From Bdellovibrionales bacterium (GTDB taxonomy: Bacteria > Bdellovibrionota > JAFGOL01), in contig JAKIZQ010000047.1 of NCBI GenBank assembly GCA_022707945.1, positions 1 through 5,224 of the forward strand: a stretch of DNA of 5,224 nucleotides. Reading direction: 5' to 3'. The notes beneath the pieces were generated by a model. That model made no database searches. It was not told the origin of the DNA and saw only the letters and a program-made list of their open reading frames with translations. Every line of letters begins with the position of its first letter. Position 1 is the stretch's first letter. Positions 1 to 5,224 of this stretch are shown here, one piece after another. The translations under genes and the position numbers were made by a program.

Positions 1-1
1 T

Positions 2-721
2 TTAGCTCCTAGAGTGGCCTCTGCTTTACGTTGCGGATTAACTGCTGATTGTACCGAGCTAGCTATTGGTTCACATATAGAACCGAAATCTCAAAAAGAA
101 TATAAAAATTTACTTCTTCAAATAAGACCAGCATTTGGTGGTAATATCATTGCTACCATTATTAATCCTGAAACTCGTCCTCAAATGGCTACTGTTAGAG
201 AAGGTGTGATGAAAAAAGAAATTATTTCAAATAGCTATAATAGTAAAATTTCTAAGATAGATACTGAAAAAATTCTAAAACCTGAGCATTTTATCTTACA
301 AACTATAGAAAGACATGTAGAACCACAAAAGATTAATATCAAAAATGCAAATATTATTGTAGCTGGTGGCTATGGTATGGGAAGTAAAGAAAATTTTCAA
401 TTATTGTATGAATTAGCTAATATCTTGGGTGCAGAAGTAGGTGCCTCAAGAGCAGCTGTAGATGCTGGCTTTGCTGAACCAGAACGTCAAATTGGTCAAA
501 CAGGTGTAACTGTCAGACCCAAACTATATATAGCTTGTGGTATTTCTGGCAGTATACAACACAAGGCAGGTATGGACCAGGCGCTAAAGATAATTGCTAT
601 AAACAACGATCCAGATGCACCTATATTCAAATTTGCTCACGTAAAGATAGTTGGTGATCTTAATGCCGTTATACCGATGATGATAGAAGCTTATAAAAAA
701 ACAGATGTAAGTAAAAAGTAA
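2..721 (+). CDS. etfA: Electron-transfer flavoprotein, alpha subunit (5'-truncated by window edge)
   Basis: EtfA pairs with EtfB to carry electrons between acyl-CoA dehydrogenases and a downstream acceptor in the cytoplasm; the alpha C-terminal domain holds the electron-transferring FAD. The 239 visible residues cover the end of the N-terminal domain and the whole FAD domain. Signature pieces are LAPRVASALRCGLTADCTEL at the left edge, GSKENF, VGASRAAVDAG, RQIGQTGVTVRP, ISGSIQHKAGMDQA and NNDPDAPIF. A GTG at 14 could be read as a start, but the codons before it (L-A-P-R) belong to the conserved motif, so the true start lies upstream of the window. The Arg usual in the GGRG motif is Tyr here (codon 371-373). 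Isoleucine codons are mainly ATT before about 500 and mainly ATA after it. The dehydrogenase follows 15 nt downstream, and etfB is expected upstream. Family assignment is secure; whether this ETF is bifurcating cannot be judged without the missing part and EtfB. Confidence 0.96.
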   Translation, partial: LAPRVASALRCGLTADCTELAIGSHIEPKSQKEYKNLLLQIRPAFGGNIIATIINPETRPQMATVREGVMKKEIISNSYNSKISKIDTEKILKPEHFILQTIERHVEPQKINIKNANIIVAGGYGMGSKENFQLLYELANILGAEVGASRAAVDAGFAEPERQIGQTGVTVRPKLYIACGISGSIQHKAGMDQALKIIAINNDPDAPIFKFAHVKIVGDLNAVIPMMIEAYKKTDVSKK

Positions 722-727
722 GAGGAG
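721..727 (+). promoter_or_regulatory. Shine-Dalgarno sequence of the acyl-CoA dehydrogenase gene
   Basis: AGAGGAG begins on the last base of the etfA stop codon and ends 9 nt before the ATG at 737. It fixes that ATG as the start and supports co-translation with etfA. Confidence 0.8.
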
Positions 728-736
728 ATATTTAAT

Positions 737-2452
737 ATGGCTAACTTTTTTGAAGATAATAAAGATCTTTTATTTCACCTTGAGCATGCAGATATAGACG
801 AGATAATAACAATAAAAGAGGATAATTTTAAGGAAGCAGAAACCTACGATTATGCTCCACGTAATGTTAAAGAGGCTAGAAGGAATTATGTAGAGATACT
901 TAGGGTCGCAGGTCAGATAATGGGCGATGTAGTAGCTCCTAATTCTGAAAGTGTTGATGAAGAAGGTTGTGGTTTTGATAAAGGCAGAGTTGAGTACGCT
1001 AGAGGAACCAAGGAAAACCTAAAAGCAATCCTTGGAGCTGATCTTGGTGGTATGACCATACCAAGACGTTACGGTGGTCTTAATCTTCCTACTACGGTTT
1101 CTACCATGGTAATAGAGATGGTATCTCGTGCTGACGCTAGTCTTATGAACATAGTTGGGCTTCAGGATATAGGAGAAACCATTTATGAATTCTCCTCAGA
1201 AGAGATAAAACAAAAATATCTACCAATGTTCACCTCTGGAAAAGTAACAGGTGCGATGATACTAACAGAACCAGATGCAGGTTCAGATCTTCAGGCAGTT
1301 CAAACAAGAGCAATATTAGATGAGAAAACAGGCAAATGGCATCTTCATGGAGTTAAACGTTTTATAACCAATGGTTGTGCAGATATATCTCTTGTACTTG
1401 CAAGGAGCGAAGCAGGTAGCAAAGACGGCAGAGGTCTTTCTATGTTCCTTGTAGAAAAGGACGATACAGTACAAATAAGAAGGATAGAGCACAAACTCGG
1501 GATACACGGTTCACCTACTTGTGAAATGCAGTTCAATAACACACCGGCTATATTAATAGGCAAAAGAAAAATGGGCTTGATACGTTACGTTATGGCGTTA
1601 ATGAACGGAGCTCGTCTTGGTGTTTCTGCACAGGGACTTGGTATTGCAGAAGCTGCTTATAGGGAAGCTCTAAAATATGCAAAGGAAAGAGAACAATTTG
1701 GCGAACCAATAATAAACTTTCCTGCAGTTTACGACATGCTTACAAACATGAGAGCACAAATAGAGGGTGCTAGGGCGATAGTTTATGAAACATGTCGTTA
1801 TGTTGATCTTAAGAAGGTCTATACAGAACTTAGCGAACACAACGAGACAAATCAGGAATATAAAAACCTGTTGAAGAAGTATTCAGCGATAGCAGGATTA
1901 TTAACACCAATGGCAAAAGCTTATTCAACAGAAATGTCCAACCGTGTTACTTATGACGCTATACAGATACATGGTGGTACAGGTTTTATGAAGGACTTCC
2001 CTGTAGAAAGATTTGCAAGGGATGCAAGAATAACGAACATCTATGAAGGCACTACACAGCTTCAAGTAATTGCGGCAATAGGCGGTATCGTTAACGGCAC
2101 TTTGGATGAACTTTTAAAAGAATATGAGGAATATAATTATCCAAGAGAATTGCACAGCATTAAAGAGAATCTTAATTCAATAAAGGGACTTTTGAATAGA
2201 TGTCTTAATGAATTCTCTGAAAGGAATGACAAAGAGTTCCTTAATTACTTTGCAAGGAACGTCGTAGACATGTCCTGTGAGCTTTTTATAGGGTATAGGA
2301 TGTTAAAACTTTCTGTTAATGAAGAAAGAAAGAGGGTTGTTACAAGGTTCTTTGTCGAGAAAGCTATGGCTAATGCAATCAAGCTTGCAGAGCCAGTATT
2401 AAAGAGACACACAACTGCAATAACCAATAGAAACGTAATAATGGAGGTGTAA
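737..2452 (+). CDS. Acyl-CoA dehydrogenase, long C-terminally extended type
   Basis: This FAD enzyme introduces the alpha-beta double bond into an acyl-CoA and hands electrons to ETF, here encoded directly upstream. In its 571 residues I see an N-terminal helical domain (about 50-170), a beta domain opening with the flavin-contact motif TEPDAGSD (177-184), and a C-terminal helical domain containing REQFGEPI (318-325), QIHGGTGF (410-417) and RDARITNIYEGTTQLQ (428-443). Glu437 in IYEGT aligns with the catalytic base of medium- and short-chain dehydrogenases (Glu376 in MCAD). Classical enzymes are about 380-400 residues; this one has about 130 extra residues after the catalytic Glu and a helical insert near 360-380, as in the roughly 570-600-residue DmdC/FadE group. 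The N-terminal sequence is, from memory, close to Bacteroides homologues encoded beside etfBA. Acyl-chain preference cannot be read from the sequence. The next gene starts 1 nt after its stop. About 34 of 42 Ile codons are ATA. Confidence 0.95.
   Translation: MANFFEDNKDLLFHLEHADIDEIITIKEDNFKEAETYDYAPRNVKEARRNYVEILRVAGQIMGDVVAPNSESVDEEGCGFDKGRVEYARGTKENLKAILGADLGGMTIPRRYGGLNLPTTVSTMVIEMVSRADASLMNIVGLQDIGETIYEFSSEEIKQKYLPMFTSGKVTGAMILTEPDAGSDLQAVQTRAILDEKTGKWHLHGVKRFITNGCADISLVLARSEAGSKDGRGLSMFLVEKDDTVQIRRIEHKLGIHGSPTCEMQFNNTPAILIGKRKMGLIRYVMALMNGARLGVSAQGLGIAEAAYREALKYAKEREQFGEPIINFPAVYDMLTNMRAQIEGARAIVYETCRYVDLKKVYTELSEHNETNQEYKNLLKKYSAIAGLLTPMAKAYSTEMSNRVTYDAIQIHGGTGFMKDFPVERFARDARITNIYEGTTQLQVIAAIGGIVNGTLDELLKEYEEYNYPRELHSIKENLNSIKGLLNRCLNEFSERNDKEFLNYFARNVVDMSCELFIGYRMLKLSVNEERKRVVTRFFVEKAMANAIKLAEPVLKRHTTAITNRNVIMEV
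2443..2448 (+). promoter_or_regulatory. Shine-Dalgarno sequence deciding the GTG start at 2454
   Basis: GGAGGT lies inside the last codons of the dehydrogenase gene, 5 nt before GTG 2454. The start that follows gives the N-terminus MPYIKKE, which matches how I recall this family beginning. The arrangement suggests translational coupling. Confidence 0.75.
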
Positions 2453-2453
2453 G

Positions 2454-2720
2454 GTGCCTTATATAAAGAAAGAACAAAGAACAGTGGTTGATGCACATAT
2501 CAAGAAACTTGCAGATGCAATCAAGGAAACAGGTAAAGAGAACAGGGCAGGAGTATTGAATTACTCTGTTAGTTGCCTTTTGAAACAACTTTATGATATA
2601 AGGTATTCAGAAGTTAACGAAGCCGTTGGCGCTCTTGAATGTATTAAGCAAGAGTATTACAGACGCGTTGCTGGTCCTTATGAAGACCTGAAAGTTAGAG
2701 AGAACGGCGACGTATATTAA
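2454..2720 (+). CDS. Small conserved protein of unknown function, DUF6899-like
   Basis: This is an 88-residue, charged, soluble-looking protein with no signal peptide or membrane segment. It begins MPYIKKEQR, has a central AGVLNYSVSCLLKQLY stretch, and ends with the most distinctive part, VNEAVGALECIKQEYYRRV followed by AGPYEDLKVRENGDVY. I recognise this layout from short hypothetical proteins scattered through bacteria and phages, which I believe are catalogued as DUF6899; no function is known to me. It starts with GTG, 1 nt after the dehydrogenase stop and with its own GGAGGT, so it is probably the last gene of the etf/dehydrogenase transcript. That placement need not imply a role in acyl-CoA metabolism, because the family occurs in many contexts. 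It faces the secreted-protein gene tail to tail across 17 nt, with no convincing terminator hairpin between them. Confidence 0.85.
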   Translation: MPYIKKEQRTVVDAHIKKLADAIKETGKENRAGVLNYSVSCLLKQLYDIRYSEVNEAVGALECIKQEYYRRVAGPYEDLKVRENGDVY

Positions 2721-2737
2721 ATTGATAGTCCTTTTTG

Positions 2738-3613
2738 CTATTTGTGCTTAACACTTGTTGTCTTTGGGTTGCTTCCACTTGTTTTTTTATCTTCTTCTTT
2801 AACAATAGTTATTATTCTGCTTTTTCTACCGTTATCTGCTTCGTTCTTGTCTATTCTTTTGCAAGCAGGAAAGCATGCTTTTCCGTTCGCTATAGTGTTT
2901 ATCTCTTTTATTCTATCCTTGCTTCTAGCGTTGAATGCTTTATTTGATTCTTCGTCATACGGCTGGTCCCTTATTAGCATTTGTTTTTTATTTGTGTCAC
3001 TGTTACCGCAGATATTGAACATCATATCTGATGTCCATATGTACCTCTGTGTTAGGTTAAAATACATTTTTTGTAATGTTGGATATAACATTGAATAAAA
3101 ATATTTTTGATCTAACTGTTGTCCCTTTATAGCTAATTTTAATTCAACGCTTAACATTTTTACATTCTTGACATTTATATCGTAATCTTGGCAACTACCA
3201 TCAAGAACTGTTTCTTTACAACTATCTCCGCCTTCCCAAGTTTTAGAGTAACAAAGGTTATAGTTTGTGCTTCCAGCATTTACCATGAAGTTGTATGCAC
3301 ATGAGTAGTTCTCTATCGGTTCACAGCCAGCACAATATTTTTTATTTAATCCACCACTATTAATTCCATAGAACCCTTCACTTGTAAAGATGTAGAGATC
3401 ATGTTTTGTTTCAAAAGATTTATCCATTCTCTTTATCTCTTGAGGAGTGAACGTTATAGACTTATAAATAGTAAAATCAGAGGACGAGTTCAATTCCGCT
3501 AGCTCGTAGTAACATTTTACATATTCGCCAAACAGAGAATTGTCTAAGGTTTCAGCAGAAGCACTTACTCCTATGGTTAGGCCTAATAGTAACGCGATCA
3601 TTGCCTTGATCAT
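2738..3613 (-). CDS. Secreted cysteine-rich protein, unrecognised family
   Basis: I do not recognise this 291-residue protein. Residues 1-20 form a classical signal peptide: MIK, a hydrophobic core (AMIALLLGLTIGV), then the signal peptidase I-type site ASA before Glu21, with no lipobox Cys. The mature part has ten cysteines (34, 94, 97, 105, 121, 132, 141, 202, 247, 251), an even number that suggests disulfides in an oxidising compartment. Seven lie between 94 and 141 or at 34, including a CxxC at 94-97. Residues 150-200 look helical and rich in aromatic residues. The last 40 residues are Lys/Asp/Ser-rich, lack cysteine and are probably disordered. The ATG at 3613 is chosen because AGGAGG lies just before it; an in-frame GTG at 3646 would translate through that SD and put a polar stretch before the signal peptide. 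The gene lies 72 nt after the response regulator stop, on the same strand. Gene reality is well supported by length, signal peptide and SD; function is open. Confidence 0.85.
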   Translation of the reverse strand: MIKAMIALLLGLTIGVSASAETLDNSLFGEYVKCYYELAELNSSSDFTIYKSITFTPQEIKRMDKSFETKHDLYIFTSEGFYGINSGGLNKKYCAGCEPIENYSCAYNFMVNAGSTNYNLCYSKTWEGGDSCKETVLDGSCQDYDINVKNVKMLSVELKLAIKGQQLDQKYFYSMLYPTLQKMYFNLTQRYIWTSDMMFNICGNSDTNKKQMLIRDQPYDEESNKAFNARSKDRIKEINTIANGKACFPACKRIDKNEADNGRKSRIITIVKEEDKKTSGSNPKTTSVKHK

Positions 3614-3617
3614 AAAA

Positions 3618-3623
3618 CCTCCT
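3618..3623 (-). promoter_or_regulatory. Shine-Dalgarno sequence deciding the ATG start at 3613
   Basis: AGGAGG on the - strand sits 4 nt before the ATG at 3613-3611. It favours this start over the upstream in-frame GTG at 3646, which would bury the SD inside the coding region. Confidence 0.8.
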
Positions 3624-3629
3624 GATAAT

Positions 3630-3643
3630 AACAAATAATTGTT
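3630..3643. repeat. Short inverted repeat, AACAA-ATAA-TTGTT
   Basis: Two perfect 5-base arms are separated by 4 bases in the leader of the secreted-protein gene, close to where the candidate promoter would begin its transcript. It is A/T-rich and short, so it may be chance; an operator or a weak leader hairpin is possible. Confidence 0.3.
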
Positions 3644-3648
3644 CACTC

Positions 3649-3677
3649 ATAATACAGAAAAACACTCAATTAATAAA
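3649..3677 (-). promoter_or_regulatory. Possible sigma-70-type promoter of the secreted-protein gene
   Basis: Reading the - strand, TTTATT (3677-3672) and TATTAT (3654-3649) are separated by 17 nt. The -10 matches the consensus at 5 of 6 positions, the -35 at only 3 of 6. Transcription would start near 3642, giving a leader of about 30 nt that contains the AGGAGG. In A/T-rich DNA such matches arise by chance. Confidence 0.3.
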
Positions 3678-3685
3678 GAGAATTC

Positions 3686-5098
3686 TTACTCCATACCGTA
3701 TTTTTCAAGTCTGTAGCGCATAGAACGGAATGTTATACCTAATAATTTAGCGGCTTTCTTTTTTACTCCGCCAGTTTTTTTAAGTGCTTTTTGTATAATA
3801 TCTTTTTCAAGATCGGCTATTATCCTTTCAAGTTCTAAACCAGATTCTGGTACTTCATTTATGTTGAATTTTATTACACTGTCATTTTTGTTTATGCTGA
3901 AGTTAGTTTGTGATGAAATATCTGTTACGTGATGAGGTAGGTCTTTTACCTTTATTATTTTTTCTGCACAAAGCGCAACTGCTCTTTCCATGATGTTCTC
4001 GAGTTCCCTTACGTTACCTGGGAATCTGTATTTTTTTAGTGTAAGAAGAGCTTCTTGAGCGATCCCTTGTATTTCTTTTCTTAGTTTATTTGAATATTTC
4101 TCCATAAAGAACTTTGCAAGCATTGCAATGTCTTCTCCACGCTCTCTTAAAGATGGTGCTTTTATTTGAATAACGTTTAGCCTATAGAAAAGATCTTCTC
4201 TGAACGAACCATTCTTTACCATTTCTGAAAGGTCCCTGTTGGTCGCACATATTAGTCTTACGTTCACCAAGATGTCTTTAGTGTCACCCACTCTTCTTAT
4301 AGTTCTTTCTTGTATAGCCCTTAGTAGTTTTACTTGTACATGAAGTGGTATTTCTCCAACCTCGTCTAAAAAGATGGTGCCATTATTCGCGGCTTCAAAA
4401 AGACCTTCTTTGTCTGCTATGGCACCAGTAAAAGATCCTTTTTTATGACCGAACAACTCGCTCTCTATAAGGTTCTCTGGCATAGCTCCACAATTCACTA
4501 TTACAAAAGGATTCTTATTAAGAGGGCCATTGTTGTGTATTGCCTTGGCTATTAATTCTTTACCTGTTCCGCTTTCTCCGGTTATAAGGATGTTTGTAGT
4601 AGTTTGTGAAACTATTTTTATCATCTCGTAAAGCATTAACATTGGAGCAGAAGAACCAACCATGTCGCAGTAAGTATATTTATCTCCTATTTGTGCTTTT
4701 AACATTATATTTTCGTATGAGAGCTTTCTTTTATCCATTGCCTTAGAAGCTGTACTTAAAAGGGTGTCTATCTTGAACGGTTTTGCTATAAAGTCATATG
4801 CGCCTTTCTTTATGACATCTATGGCTATCTCTGTAGTACCAAAAGCAGTTATTATTATTATCTCAACCGTTGGATCCTGTTTTTTGAAAGCGGCAAGAGC
4901 CTCTATACCGGACATGAGTGGCATTTGTACGTCCATGAAGATAAGATCAAAATGTTCCTTTTCGTGTGATTTTAATGCTTCGATAGCGTTTGACGCTGTG
5001 TGTACAAGATATCCTTCTTTAGACAACAAGAGTTCCATGAACTCCCTTATGCTTTGTTCGTCGTCTACAATAAGTATCTTTCCCTTGTATTCAGACAT
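3686..5098 (-). CDS. Sigma-54-dependent response regulator, NtrC class, PilR-like
   Basis: This cytoplasmic 470-residue protein activates sigma-54 promoters when phosphorylated by its partner kinase. It has three domains. The receiver (about 6-120) has acidic pocket residues Asp12/Asp13, phosphoacceptor Asp56, Thr84 and Lys106 all present. The AAA+ domain (about 145-385) has Walker A GESGTGKE (174-181), the sigma-54 contact loop GSFTGA (221-226), Walker B GTIFLDE (240-246), ATNRDL (285-290), the arginine-finger region FREDLFYRLN (299-308) and GNVRELEN (361-368). The C-terminal Fis-type helix-turn-helix (about 440-470) ends AAKLLGITFRSMRYRLEK. Its GHKKGSFTGA loop context, YRFPGNVRELEN and the FRS-RYRLEK recognition helix are, from memory, closest to PilR, the regulator of type IV pilin genes, though no pilin gene is in the window. 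All catalytic residues are intact and the length is normal. The ATG at 5098 is preceded by AGGTG at 6 nt. The gene forms a pair with the kinase upstream. Confidence 0.95.
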   Translation of the reverse strand: MSEYKGKILIVDDEQSIREFMELLLSKEGYLVHTASNAIEALKSHEKEHFDLIFMDVQMPLMSGIEALAAFKKQDPTVEIIIITAFGTTEIAIDVIKKGAYDFIAKPFKIDTLLSTASKAMDKRKLSYENIMLKAQIGDKYTYCDMVGSSAPMLMLYEMIKIVSQTTTNILITGESGTGKELIAKAIHNNGPLNKNPFVIVNCGAMPENLIESELFGHKKGSFTGAIADKEGLFEAANNGTIFLDEVGEIPLHVQVKLLRAIQERTIRRVGDTKDILVNVRLICATNRDLSEMVKNGSFREDLFYRLNVIQIKAPSLRERGEDIAMLAKFFMEKYSNKLRKEIQGIAQEALLTLKKYRFPGNVRELENIMERAVALCAEKIIKVKDLPHHVTDISSQTNFSINKNDSVIKFNINEVPESGLELERIIADLEKDIIQKALKKTGGVKKKAAKLLGITFRSMRYRLEKYGME

Positions 5099-5104
5099 TT
5101 AATT

Positions 5105-5109
5105 CACCT
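5105..5109 (-). promoter_or_regulatory. Shine-Dalgarno sequence of the response regulator, overlapping the kinase stop
   Basis: AGGTG on the - strand lies 6 nt before the regulator ATG, and its first two bases are part of the kinase TAG stop (5110-5108). The overlap suggests that translation of kinase and regulator is coupled. Confidence 0.7.
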
Positions 5110-5224
5110 ACATTTTTATTCTTGGAAAACATATCTTAAAAACAGCACCATTTGTTGTGTTTGAATTGCTGACTTCAATATTTCCCGAGTGTGCATTTAT
5201 GATGTTCCATGTTATTGCAAGTCC
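5108..5224 (-). CDS. Sensor histidine kinase, C-terminal end only (truncated by window edge)
   Basis: Only the last 38 residues are present, too short to stand out as an ORF: GLAITWNIINAHSGNIEV, then a short Ser/Asn/Thr-rich turn, then NGAVFKICFPRIKM and TAG. This is the end of a HATPase_c ATP-binding domain. GLAI is the tail of the G2 box (usually GTGLGLAI), followed by the helix ending in AHSG, a strand, and the closing G-(A)-x-F-x-(I)-x-x-P strand. The kinase would autophosphorylate on a His further upstream, outside the window, and phosphorylate Asp56 of the regulator that starts 9 nt after its stop. Sensor type, membrane segments and whether it is a true PilS cannot be seen. Confidence 0.88.
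   Translation of the reverse strand, partial: GLAITWNIINAHSGNIEVSNSNTTNGAVFKICFPRIKM

Noticed and set aside
14..16. GTG at 14 as the start of etfA
   Set aside because: The codons before it encode L-A-P-R, part of the conserved EtfA motif, so the gene continues beyond the left edge.
1316..1563. - strand frames within the dehydrogenase gene
   Set aside because: They run antisense to the conserved beta domain of the dehydrogenase and show no SD or recognisable protein.
2245..2588. - strand frames across the dehydrogenase/DUF6899 junction
   Set aside because: They are antisense to two well-supported genes and show no family features.
2720..2790. Intrinsic terminator using the T-run near 2780
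   Set aside because: No stable GC-containing hairpin precedes the T-run, and the T-run is coding sequence of the - strand gene read in complement.
2735..3098. Two overlapping + strand reading frames encoding very hydrophobic, membrane-like peptides
   Set aside because: They lie opposite the C-terminal Lys/Asp/Glu/Asn-rich part of the secreted protein, whose complement naturally reads as Leu/Phe/Ile/Ser. They lack a good SD, while the - strand gene has a signal peptide and AGGAGG.
3644..3646. GTG at 3646 as the start of the secreted protein
   Set aside because: It would place the AGGAGG inside the gene and add 11 residues before a signal peptide that is complete from the ATG at 3613.
4764..5102. 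112-residue + strand reading frame
   Set aside because: It is the shadow of the receiver domain of the response regulator, whose conserved residues are all intact on the - strand.

Overview
The window is A+T-rich bacterial DNA packed with genes. Two gene sets converge near 2721-2737: a fatty-acid/acyl-CoA redox operon on the + strand (left half) and, on the - strand (right half), a two-component system followed by a gene for a secreted protein. No RNA gene, CRISPR array or insertion sequence is visible, and no gene-free stretch exceeds 300 bases.

Left half (1-2720, +): the 3' part of etfA (electron-transfer flavoprotein alpha subunit, start off the window); a 571-residue acyl-CoA dehydrogenase of the long, C-terminally extended class; and an 88-residue conserved protein of unknown function (I believe the DUF6899 family). 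Gaps are 15 nt and 1 nt and each downstream gene has a good Shine-Dalgarno (SD) sequence, so this looks like one transcript. The dehydrogenase would oxidise an acyl-CoA and pass electrons through its FAD to the ETF; etfB would be expected just upstream.

Right half (5224-2738, -): the last 38 residues of a histidine kinase, then a complete NtrC-class sigma-54-dependent response regulator most like PilR, 9 nt apart with the regulator's SD touching the kinase stop codon. After a 72-nt gap comes an unrecognised, signal-peptide-bearing protein with ten cysteines in the mature part. That gap holds a possible sigma-70-type promoter but no visible -24/-12 element, so control of the secreted protein by the neighbouring regulator is not shown.

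Organism: the EtfA and dehydrogenase proteins resemble, from memory, those of Bacteroidetes, but the strong SD sequences (AGAGGAG, GGAGGT, AGGAGG) argue against that phylum, where SD use is weak. A low-GC, diderm-like bacterium with a PilS/PilR-type system, such as a member of Elusimicrobiota, would fit. This is a guess from style, not a demonstrated assignment. Isoleucine codon use changes sharply inside etfA, which raises the possibility of a mosaic or recently acquired segment.
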